Assembly (NCBI GenBank): GCA_030706265.1
Contig: JAUZOX010000196.1
Span: 1-5,717 of the forward strand
Reading direction: 5' to 3'
DNA length: 5,717 nt
Origin: Bacteroidota bacterium
Lineage (GTDB): Bacteria > Bacteroidota > Bacteroidia > Bacteroidales > Cfx3-03
The notes under the pieces: model-generated
Told to the model about the DNA's origin: nothing
The model's input: the letters and a program-made list of their open reading frames with translations, nothing else
The model's database searches: none
Position numbers and translations under genes: made by a program
Shown: positions 1 to 5,717 of the stretch, piece by piece
Layout: each line of letters begins with the position of its first letter
Position numbering within the stretch: position 1 is the stretch's first letter

Positions 1-1320
1 ATTGATGATATGATAACCAAATTGTGACTCGGCCAAAACGACATCCCCAACTTTACCTCTCACACAGGCATTATTGAAAGCCGGTACCATCGAGCCGTCA
101 TTGAACCATCCCAAATCGCCAAGGTTAGTTTTAGCCGATGGATCATCGGAATATTTCATGGCCAGCATACCCAGTTTCTTGGGGTCTTTTTTAATGGCGG
201 TCAACAAACTGTCAGCAAGTTTTTTAGCAGCATCCTTTGTGCGTTTGCCACCGGCCTGTGCACCCTCAAAAGTGAGTAAAATATGGCTGGCTTTCAGGGA
301 GTCGGGACGGGATTGTGCATCAACGACCTTGGCCATTGTATACATATCGCTTTCAATGAAAGGAGCGATAAACGTTCCGGGAGCACTGCTGAATGCGAGG
401 GTATCCAGACGACCGGGTAAGACCCCTTTCCTGATCCAGCTGCTGTCATAACGGGCATCCGAATTTGTATTTACAAAATTGGGAATATCCTTGGACTGTT
501 GAAAATCAGAATAAATTTTTTGAGTTTCATCGGTGATACTCTTCATGTCGGCTTCAGATGGTTTAACATCGTAGACTACATAATCGATATCGCGTGAAGC
601 TTCTTGTTCAAAGCGGTTTTTGTTTTCCTTATAATACTTCTGATAATCGTCATCAGTAAGTTTTATTTGCTTGTCGGGAATAGTTTCATAACGAAGTCCT
701 ATGGAACTGAGGCTGACATGTTCATAACGAGCAAGGTATTCCTTCTTTGCAAATGCTTTGGGGACGTAATATGAATTTGCAATCAGGGCCTGATACTTCT
801 CAGCCAGACGTGAATCCTTGATTTGCTTTTCAATCATCAAGAAGCGTTGTCGCATTGTAGGATCAACCTTGTCCAGATTATCGACGAACTGTTTAACAGC
901 TTTGGGATCAAAACGTCCGGTTTTGGGATCGGTAAAGTTTTGAACGATATACGGATGAGGGTTTTTCCCTGTAATCATATCGTCCATTTCATCTTTGCTT
1001 ACATCAATACCAAGTTTATCGTATTGTGTCTGCATAATCAACTCTGATACCATCTGATTCCAGACAGATTCCCGAATGTTGAAACTCTCAGCTGCCGGTA
1101 TATTCGCATTGCCCGACATTTGTTTGCGCATCTCGGTTGCTTCTTCAACTTTCGAATTAAATTCCGTAGCACGAATTTTATCACCATTAACTTCACCTAC
1201 ATAACTTGAAGCCGAGCGGTTTTTCCCTGTAAAACTACCAACGACAAAAGCCAATAGAGCAAAACCGACTATACCTATAACCAGTTTGGAGTGTTTCTGA
1301 ATAGAGCCAATAATAGCCAT
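1..1320 (-). CDS. ppiD: SurA/PpiD-type peptidyl-prolyl cis-trans isomerase, membrane-anchored periplasmic foldase (3' end outside window)
   Basis: Reading from the ATG at 1320 gives 440 codons with no stop before the window edge, so the C-terminus is missing. Bacteroidota relatives are usually around 700 residues. A short basic N-terminus is followed by one hydrophobic segment (about residues 13-30), which fits an inner-membrane anchor with the rest in the periplasm. Residues about 42-200 look like a SurA_N chaperone domain (VGEVNGDKI start, helix-rich, DPKTGRFDPKAVKQF segment). Residues about 203-333 look like a degenerate parvulin-like segment. A clear parvulin domain begins near 343, with ASHILL (H346), YSDDPSAK (390-397), GDLGWF (401-406) and FGYHII (H437). 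The family isomerises prolyl bonds and assists folding of exported and outer-membrane proteins. The gene has its own promoter (1347-1376) 72 bases after lptC and an A-rich leader without a Shine-Dalgarno sequence. The PpiD name rests on architecture; the family assignment is firm, true orthology to E. coli PpiD less so. Confidence 0.9.
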   Translation of the reverse strand, partial: MAIIGSIQKHSKLVIGIVGFALLAFVVGSFTGKNRSASSYVGEVNGDKIRATEFNSKVEEATEMRKQMSGNANIPAAESFNIRESVWNQMVSELIMQTQYDKLGIDVSKDEMDDMITGKNPHPYIVQNFTDPKTGRFDPKAVKQFVDNLDKVDPTMRQRFLMIEKQIKDSRLAEKYQALIANSYYVPKAFAKKEYLARYEHVSLSSIGLRYETIPDKQIKLTDDDYQKYYKENKNRFEQEASRDIDYVVYDVKPSEADMKSITDETQKIYSDFQQSKDIPNFVNTNSDARYDSSWIRKGVLPGRLDTLAFSSAPGTFIAPFIESDMYTMAKVVDAQSRPDSLKASHILLTFEGAQAGGKRTKDAAKKLADSLLTAIKKDPKKLGMLAMKYSDDPSAKTNLGDLGWFNDGSMVPAFNNACVRGKVGDVVLAESQFGYHIIN

Positions 1321-1346
1321 TTCTTATTATATTTTAAAAAAGTAGA

Positions 1347-1376
1347 CAAATTTACAATAAAACTGATATCCCCAAA
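1347..1376 (-). promoter_or_regulatory. Bacteroidota-type promoter for the ppiD-like gene
   Basis: On the minus strand, TTTG (1376-1373) is followed after 18 bases by TAAATTTG (1354-1347). This matches the TTTG / TAnnTTTG consensus of the Bacteroidota primary sigma factor at a normal spacing. Transcription would start near 1341, giving a leader of about 20 bases to the ATG at 1320. The promoter lies wholly in the gap after the lptC stop, so the foldase gene can be expressed independently of the upstream operon. The tRNA-Phe promoter in this window has the same 18-base spacing. Confidence 0.7.
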
Positions 1377-1392
1377 ATAAAAAATACGTTCT

Positions 1393-1959
1393 TTAGAATT
1401 CCTTTACATAAAAAGTACCGGCCGGATGGATAATATTGTACCTGGAAAGGTCTTCGCTTGCATTGAAGCCGCCGGCATTCACGATTTTCTCGGGAGTAAC
1501 CACTCTGACCGCTACATCGCCATAAACCATCTTCCGGTTTCGATCCCAAAACATTTTCTCGGTTTCGATTCTGATTTTAGCCTCCTGGTTCACGATGATG
1601 ACATTCCCTTTTAACTCGATGATGCCGGTTGCATCATGGCTAAGGGCATAGTTTGCCCGTGCATTCCCTTTTTGATGTTGAAGCGAATCATAGAAAACAG
1701 CCATAAACCCTTTTGGAAACTCCGTCTTTTGCTCCGGCTGATCAAATTTTCTCATCTCGGGACTCTGCATGGTGTATACCAGTTTGCCATTTTCTGTATA
1801 ATTGACTTTTAAAGTAATGGCCAATTGACTGGGCGAGGTATCGATTTTGGTTATTTTGTTCACCTGCTTGATGTCGTTTTCGGCACACGAAAACATTGTC
1901 ACGACCAAAGCAACAATGGCGACAATAATGATATTATGGGCGTTTTTATTCGTCATCAT
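1393..1959 (-). CDS. lptC: LPS export ABC transporter periplasmic protein LptC (lipoprotein-like)
   Basis: The gene encodes 188 residues, close to the usual LptC length of about 190. LptC takes lipopolysaccharide from the LptBFG transporter in the inner membrane and passes it to LptA on the periplasmic bridge. Residues 8-24 are hydrophobic and end in MFSC (C25), which looks like a loose lipobox. As I recall, Bacteroidota LptC proteins are often lipoproteins, unlike the E. coli form with an uncleaved anchor. The remainder is beta-rich and fits the LptC/OstA fold: an early MQSPEMRKF strand, then ANYAL, GIIELKGNVIIVN, ETEKMFWDRNRKMVYGD and VRVVTPE, in the family order. The ATG at 1959 overlaps the TGA of the TPR gene (ATGA, 1956-1959), so translation is probably coupled. 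A second ATG follows directly at 1956 and is an alternative start. No lptA or lptB is in the window. Confidence 0.88.
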   Translation of the reverse strand: MMTNKNAHNIIIVAIVALVVTMFSCAENDIKQVNKITKIDTSPSQLAITLKVNYTENGKLVYTMQSPEMRKFDQPEQKTEFPKGFMAVFYDSLQHQKGNARANYALSHDATGIIELKGNVIIVNQEAKIRIETEKMFWDRNRKMVYGDVAVRVVTPEKIVNAGGFNASEDLSRYNIIHPAGTFYVKEF

Positions 1960-3302
1960 TTTGTTTTTTCTAAGTTTGAACGAACAATCGTGGTTTCATT
2001 AATCCAACATCCGACCAAATATTTGGATCCTATTTTCAGCTTCCCGTTCAAAAGCATTTGCTTTGTAGGAAAGTTACGGGAATATTGTGTAATCAGCTTG
2101 TTAACCGTTGATTCGAGCTTAGGATCCGTTTTTTTAGCCTGATTCAGTTTATCCACCGCGCACCAAAATGCGGCCCGGATGGTCACATTGTCGCCGCCAC
2201 AATCCAAAGCGCTTTGTGCATAACAATCGGCTATTAGCATATAGGGCTCACCGTAACCGGATTTGAGCTGAATGGCCTTTAATGCATTGGCACGGGCGTT
2301 TGTGTAATCTTTGGAATCGGCATAAATAACGCCAAGATAATAGTGGCACTTTGCCTTCGAAACGTCATCCTTCACTTTACCGGCGACATCGGTTAAACAG
2401 GTTACCGCCTGCGGGATATTTTTACGCTTGAGATACTCGCGTGCAATTAAAAATGCGGTATTGGGGTCAGGCCCCATTGCATTCAGTCTTTCCAGCGAGA
2501 ACAGATACAATGAATCATCGGTGCATCCATTCCGAAACAGGACTTCTGAAACCCTTTTCAACAAAACCGGATCATCGGGTTTAGCCTTTAGCCTCGGTGC
2601 GAAGATGGTTGCGTAATCACTGCATTTCAACAAGGGTAAAATGCTTTTGTCCGCCATTTTCTTAAGCTGGGTCCATTTTTGAATTTCGGCCTGGCCGGCT
2701 GTATTGTTTATATGGTCATCAATGATGGATTCAGCCTGATTAAACAATTCTGCCATCTCATCATTGGTAATCTTTCCCGATTTAAAGCTGGCAATTGCAG
2801 CTCTGTAATAGTTGATAAGGGTTGATTCTTCGGTGTTGTCTTTTTGAAGATCGACAGTGCGTTTCAGCATGCCGTAAGCTTCAAACGAACGGGTCGAATC
2901 CGCATTCAGCAGATCATTGGCTTTGCTGGCAAGATGCCGTCCCTCGTTACCGAAATATTTTATCCGCGTGTCGTAAATCATGAACAAGGTATCTACCAGC
3001 CTTCTCTTGATGGCACTGTCCTTTTCAGCCTGGATAAAACTGTTGTACATATTGGCGCCATTGATTAAGATGTTTTCGGTAGCACGGGGGCAATTATTAA
3101 AAACATATCGCCAGTGGGGCAGCGCGTCCTTGTAATTCTTTTGCCGGTAAAATTCACGGTAAAGGGCAAGATTGGTGACACAGCTTATGCTATCCTTGCC
3201 ATACCGGGAAACGATGGACTGTGCATTTGTTTGATCAATCCCCCAAAATATCAGTAGGATCAATAAAGCCGATACAAATGATCCAAATCTTCTACTCGTC
3301 AT
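1956..3302 (-). CDS. Exported TPR-repeat protein of the conserved lptC neighbourhood, function unknown
   Basis: I prefer the ATG at 3302 (448 residues). A TTG two codons upstream (3308) extends the frame but has nothing to recommend it. Residues 1-27 form a signal peptide (basic MTSRRF, hydrophobic core) with a likely signal-peptidase I site at TNA|QS (27/28). The mature protein is helical. An N-terminal TPR-like unit lies near 46-72 (ALYREFYRQKNYKDALPHW), and the clearest canonical TPR is at about 316-349 (YYLGVIYADSKDYTNARA), followed by another repeat-like unit. The C-terminus (FPTKQMLLNGKLKIGSKYLV) resembles the tail I know from Bacteroidota proteins at this locus. The mature part has ten cysteines (41, 71, 227, 260, 302, 319, 360, 368, 381, 432), notable for an exported protein. 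TPRs usually mediate protein contacts, so a scaffold role in the periplasm is an inference. The gene is translationally coupled to lptC. Confidence 0.85.
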   Translation of the reverse strand: MTSRRFGSFVSALLILLIFWGIDQTNAQSIVSRYGKDSISCVTNLALYREFYRQKNYKDALPHWRYVFNNCPRATENILINGANMYNSFIQAEKDSAIKRRLVDTLFMIYDTRIKYFGNEGRHLASKANDLLNADSTRSFEAYGMLKRTVDLQKDNTEESTLINYYRAAIASFKSGKITNDEMAELFNQAESIIDDHINNTAGQAEIQKWTQLKKMADKSILPLLKCSDYATIFAPRLKAKPDDPVLLKRVSEVLFRNGCTDDSLYLFSLERLNAMGPDPNTAFLIAREYLKRKNIPQAVTCLTDVAGKVKDDVSKAKCHYYLGVIYADSKDYTNARANALKAIQLKSGYGEPYMLIADCYAQSALDCGGDNVTIRAAFWCAVDKLNQAKKTDPKLESTVNKLITQYSRNFPTKQMLLNGKLKIGSKYLVGCWINETTIVRSNLEKTK

Positions 3303-3441
3303 TTGCAAACAATTTGAATTTTAAAGGACCTGCAAAAAGAACCTGATATCAGAATTGATCTTTACATTGAATTGAAGAAAATGACGGATCATTCATTAAG
3401 GAACAGCCGGCCCCTTCACACTGTGTATGATCTGGCTTCGG

Positions 3442-4752
3442 TTAGTAATATTTTTGCTTTCTGAACCAGAAATCGTAAAGCGACATACTCACCGAAAAAC
3501 GGAAATAATCTTCTTTGATAAGATTCGCGTCGGTTGTACCCCTTCCTCCGATCTCAATGCCAACATTGACTATTCCTTTTGAGATATCGGTTTGTGATTT
3601 TCTGATAGGAAATCCTGCGCCAAAACTAACGCCAAAGTCATTGATTTGTTTTCCGTTCAATTGCAGATAGGTATTGGTATAAGCAACCCCAAACCGATAT
3701 TTTACCCTTTTAAAATAGTTATTATAATCGTTGGGATTGGGGGTTAATTGAATTCCGAATGAAGCCCGCAAGCTGTTTTTAAGGGAGTCATTCCTGCCAA
3801 ACATATTCATTTTTGCCCAATTCTGCCAGTAGACATCGGCAGCAACCAGCCATTTTTCGTCTTTCTCCAATGAAAAACCTCCGCCGATCGACTTGGGCAT
3901 CCCGATTTTCCCATTGACCGTTGAGGATTGATCAAGCTGATACAACACTGTTTCCGGATCGGAAGGACTCACCATGTTGGTGACGGTATCGCCCGAAGCA
4001 TTGATATTCATTGCCGGCGTATATACAAATCCCAATGTCAGATGTTCATCGCTCTTAATCCTGGCGGTATACTGTAAACCGAAATTAAAATTAAAATCGT
4101 TGAATTTTACCGTGGTGGTCTGGCGATAGCTCTTGGAATAAGTCAGTTCGGGAAAATAAGAGGTGCTGTTACGCCTGATTGTTCCGAAAAGATAATCTGC
4201 GTTTACACCGATGGAAAGATTATGGCTGATATAAAATCCCAAACCAAAATAAACCTTATGAATACCGCCACTGCCATCATAAATATTGTTTACGGTCGTG
4301 GTACTGTCGGTATCGGGATAAATCATGAGTGTTTTCGACTCAGAGATTTTATATCCGACACTGCTGAATGGCATTAAACCAAAACTGGCTTTAAGCCTTC
4401 TTGTGATAGGAAAACCAAACAACACCGTTCCTATTGAAGAATAGGTTGCATTCTGACTGGCCGTAAGTGTTTTCAGGGTGGAAGATTGAGCATATAAACC
4501 ACCATCGAAGACAAAGGAGGTCGTATCTAAAGAAGCATAAGAAGCCGGATTCGAATGGTTCACGTAATTAGCAGACCGAATGCCTAAAGAAGTTCCGCCC
4601 AGTGCCATGAAAAAAGGGGAATTATCTTTGTCGAGGTCACCGATTCCATATCGCGAATAAGGAGAACCTATCCGAACCTGTGCAAATGCATTGACAGTAC
4701 AGGTGATAATGAGCGCTGTGGCAAGTATGTGCCTAATGAGTTTTCTTTCCAA
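3442..4752 (-). CDS. FadL/OmpP1-like outer-membrane beta-barrel protein, substrate unknown
   Basis: The frame gives 436 residues starting at TTG (4752). An in-frame TAG lies four codons upstream, and the next in-frame Met is residue 49, past the signal peptide, so TTG is the only sensible start. The signal peptide spans 1-24, with cleavage at AFA|Q (24/25). The mature N-terminus carries YSRYGIGDL (32-40), ALGGTSLGIR (50-59) and NPASYASLD (68-76), the pattern of the Bacteroidota branch of OmpP1/FadL/TodX proteins. The rest alternates polar and hydrophobic residues in amphipathic strands rich in Tyr, Phe and Gly and ends in the aromatic YDFWFRKQKYY. FadL relatives import hydrophobic compounds, but nothing here identifies a substrate. 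The start lies inside the last codons of coaX (20-base overlap), which implies coupled translation, and the TPR gene follows. Barrel assignment is good; a transport role is only family-level inference. Confidence 0.82.
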   Translation of the reverse strand: MERKLIRHILATALIITCTVNAFAQVRIGSPYSRYGIGDLDKDNSPFFMALGGTSLGIRSANYVNHSNPASYASLDTTSFVFDGGLYAQSSTLKTLTASQNATYSSIGTVLFGFPITRRLKASFGLMPFSSVGYKISESKTLMIYPDTDSTTTVNNIYDGSGGIHKVYFGLGFYISHNLSIGVNADYLFGTIRRNSTSYFPELTYSKSYRQTTTVKFNDFNFNFGLQYTARIKSDEHLTLGFVYTPAMNINASGDTVTNMVSPSDPETVLYQLDQSSTVNGKIGMPKSIGGGFSLEKDEKWLVAADVYWQNWAKMNMFGRNDSLKNSLRASFGIQLTPNPNDYNNYFKRVKYRFGVAYTNTYLQLNGKQINDFGVSFGAGFPIRKSQTDISKGIVNVGIEIGGRGTTDANLIKEDYFRFSVSMSLYDFWFRKQKYY

Positions 4753-5476
4753 AGTTATAAGCTAATAGTTGGTTCAATCCTGATATTACAATATTTGGGA
4801 TTGCAAAGATGCTATTTTTTAAACTTTTATCAAAATATTTCATATCGCCCCCGCTCAAAATAACCACTAACTGGTCATAATGATTGTTAAATTTTTCGAT
4901 CATACCATCAATCTCAGCTCTGGCGGCATTCACGACTCCGGAAAGGATGCACTCCTCCGTGGTCTTCCCGGTCAACGGGGTTTCTTCCCGAAGATCGACC
5001 ATGGGCAACTTTTGGGTAAAACAATGCAACGCCTTTAAACGCATCGTAAGCCCCGGTGCAATGGCCCCTCCCAGGTACTCCCGGTCGCGTGTCACCAAAT
5101 CATAGGTTATGGCCGTCCCTGTGTTGACGATCAGGACGTTGCGATACGGGAAAAACACAGAGGCAGCCACAGCAGCCGCCAATCTGTCGTAGCCCAGTGT
5201 TGCGGGAGAACGGTACAGGTTTTTTAAGGGTATGGGGGTCCCGGCCGTAAGCAGCAAAAACCTGAAATGCGATTCCAGATAATGGATGAATTCCTGATCA
5301 GATTGCCGCACCGTGGAAAGGATGGCCTCATCGGGCCTGGCCATCCCACTCTGTTTTAAAAACAATTCAAGAGCCTCAGCCGTGGGTTGTTGCAGATAGG
5401 TAACGGCCAGCGGTTCCGAATCTTCAAACAGGGCAACCTTGGCGAGTGTATTTCCAATATCGATAATGAGACGCAT
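4733..5476 (-). CDS. coaX: Type III pantothenate kinase
   Basis: CoaX phosphorylates pantothenate with ATP in the cytoplasm, the first step of coenzyme A synthesis. The 247-residue length is normal for the family. Family motifs occur in order: LIIDIGNT (3-10, phosphate-1 loop, Asp6), TLGYDRLAAAVAA (93-105, containing the GxDR catalytic-base Asp97), TGTAITYD (119-126), GGAIAPGL (136-143), TGKTTEECILSG (169-180) and VILSGGD (205-211). The ASKHA fold is therefore complete. The unusual point is Asn118 (codon 5125-5123, AAC), where most family members have Asp in the DxGTA motif. The ATG at 5476 places DIGNT at the expected distance from the N-terminus. There is no Shine-Dalgarno sequence; the leader is A/T-rich, as is common in Bacteroidota. 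It heads the minus-strand gene string and is divergent from tRNA-Phe. The stop is TAG, overlapped by the start of the barrel gene. Confidence 0.93.
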   Translation of the reverse strand: MRLIIDIGNTLAKVALFEDSEPLAVTYLQQPTAEALELFLKQSGMARPDEAILSTVRQSDQEFIHYLESHFRFLLLTAGTPIPLKNLYRSPATLGYDRLAAAVAASVFFPYRNVLIVNTGTAITYDLVTRDREYLGGAIAPGLTMRLKALHCFTQKLPMVDLREETPLTGKTTEECILSGVVNAARAEIDGMIEKFNNHYDQLVVILSGGDMKYFDKSLKNSIFAIPNIVISGLNQLLAYNFGKKTH

Positions 5477-5525
5477 GATGAAGCTCGATTTTTTAGTCCG
5501 TTTATTTTCAATGCTAAACGGAATG

Positions 5526-5552
5526 CAAAATTACATTATGCATGAATTCAAA
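5526..5552 (-). promoter_or_regulatory. Probable promoter for coaX and the downstream operon
   Basis: On the minus strand the -7 element is TAATTTTG (5533-5526), a full match to TAnnTTTG. A TTTG at 5552-5549 could serve as the -33 element, but the spacer is only 15 bases, shorter than usual. The predicted start near 5520 would give a leader of roughly 44 bases to the coaX ATG. No better match exists between coaX and the tRNA. The position and the exact -7 box support it; the short spacer lowers confidence. Confidence 0.45.
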
Positions 5553-5577
5553 AAATAATTAATCGATTATTTTTGAA
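5547..5577. repeat. A/T-rich inverted repeat spanning the divergent coaX / tRNA-Phe -33 boxes
   Basis: The left arm TTCAAAAAATAAT (5547-5559) and right arm ATTATTTTTGAA (5566-5577) are reverse complements except for one extra A in the left arm. Six bases (TAATCG) separate them. An exact 10-base palindrome TAATCGATTA lies at 5560-5569. The CAAA of the left arm is the putative coaX -33 box and the TTTG of the right arm is the tRNA -33 box. The repeat could be a regulator site or simply mirror-image promoter elements in A/T-rich DNA. Confidence 0.55.
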
Positions 5578-5601
5578 ATCCCAAAACTTCTTGTACCTTT
5601 G
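5572..5601 (+). promoter_or_regulatory. Bacteroidota-type promoter for tRNA-Phe
   Basis: TTTG (5572-5575) is followed after 18 bases by TACCTTTG (5594-5601), an exact match to TTTG / TAnnTTTG. Transcription would start near 5607, about 11 bases before the mature 5' end at 5618. That short leader suits a tRNA whose 5' end is trimmed by RNase P. Confidence 0.75.
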
Positions 5602-5617
5602 CACCTCCAATATAGGC

Positions 5618-5690
5618 GGTACCATAGCTCAGTTGGTAGAGCAAAGGACTGAAAATCCTTGTGTCCCCGGTTCGATTCCTGGTGGTACCA
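5618..5690 (+). tRNA. tRNA-Phe (anticodon GAA)
   Basis: The 73-base cloverleaf folds by hand. The acceptor stem GGTACCA / TGGTACC has seven pairs. The D-stem is GCTC / GAGC with loop AGTTGGTA. The anticodon stem AAGGA / TCCTT has five pairs and a CTGAAAA loop with GAA at 5651-5653. The variable loop is GTGTC. The T-arm is CCCGG-TTCGATT-CCTGG, with one C-U mismatch at its third pair (5668 and 5680; standard positions 51 and 63). Discriminator A is at 5690. CAA follows, so the 3' CCA is not encoded and must be added after transcription. No terminator or second tRNA is visible in the 27 bases to the window edge. Confidence 0.97.
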
Positions 5691-5717
5691 CAACAAAGCC
5701 AGATAATCAAGGTCTTA

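Noticed and set aside
74..451. Plus-strand open frame of 125 codons
   Set aside because: It lies antisense to the parvulin-family gene, whose minus-strand translation shows clear family motifs throughout; no promoter or leader supports it.
1825..2142. Plus-strand open frame of 105 codons
   Set aside because: It is antisense across the lptC/TPR junction, where both minus-strand genes are well supported.
3306..3308. TTG start for the TPR protein, adding two residues
   Set aside because: An ATG follows at 3302 and gives a cleaner signal peptide; no leader signal favours TTG.
3331..3340. Possible minus-strand -7 box (TCTTTTTG) for the TPR gene
   Set aside because: It misses the TA start of the consensus and has no TTTG at a suitable distance upstream.
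3375..3395. Possible terminator hairpin after the barrel gene (AATGA / TCATT stem)
   Set aside because: The stem has five pairs, four of them A-T, and the minus-strand T-run is broken by C; too weak to call.
5691..5717. Terminator or second tRNA after tRNA-Phe
   Set aside because: Only 27 bases remain, with no hairpin, T-run or tRNA start visible.

Overview
The window looks like a chromosomal housekeeping segment from a member of the Bacteroidota, most likely order Bacteroidales. Four things point there: the gene set and order (coaX, outer-membrane barrel, exported TPR protein, lptC, SurA/PpiD-type foldase); promoter elements of the TTTG / TAnnTTTG kind used by the Bacteroidota primary sigma factor; A/T-rich leaders without Shine-Dalgarno sequences; and a lipoprotein-like LptC. 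I see no insertion sequence, prophage, CRISPR array or other mobile signature, and no wholly new system.

Layout. All five protein genes lie on the minus strand and are read from right to left. coaX (type III pantothenate kinase) comes first at 4733-5476. A FadL/OmpP1-like outer-membrane barrel protein (3442-4752) follows; it overlaps the coaX 3' end by 20 bases and uses a TTG start. After a gap of about 139 bases comes an exported TPR-repeat protein (1956-3302), whose stop overlaps the lptC start in an ATGA junction. lptC (1393-1959) encodes the lipopolysaccharide-transport factor. A 72-base gap holding a consensus promoter separates it from a SurA/PpiD-type peptidyl-prolyl isomerase, which starts at 1320 and runs off the left edge after 440 codons. 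At the right edge, on the plus strand, is tRNA-Phe (GAA anticodon, 5618-5690) with its own promoter. The coaX and tRNA promoters are divergent, and their -33 boxes sit inside a shared A/T-rich inverted repeat.

How the genes fit together. CoaX makes phosphopantothenate, the first committed step to coenzyme A. The other four products all act in the envelope: a barrel in the outer membrane, a periplasmic TPR protein, the LPS-bridge component LptC, and an inner-membrane-anchored periplasmic folding factor. The barrel and TPR genes have no assigned function that I know of. Their tight linkage to lptC makes an envelope-biogenesis role the natural working hypothesis.

Points worth a second look are an Asp-to-Asn change in a conserved phosphate/metal motif of CoaX, the symmetric divergent promoter region, the absence of a CNNM/CBS transporter gene that I recall between lptC and the foldase in related genomes, and a mismatch in the tRNA T-stem.
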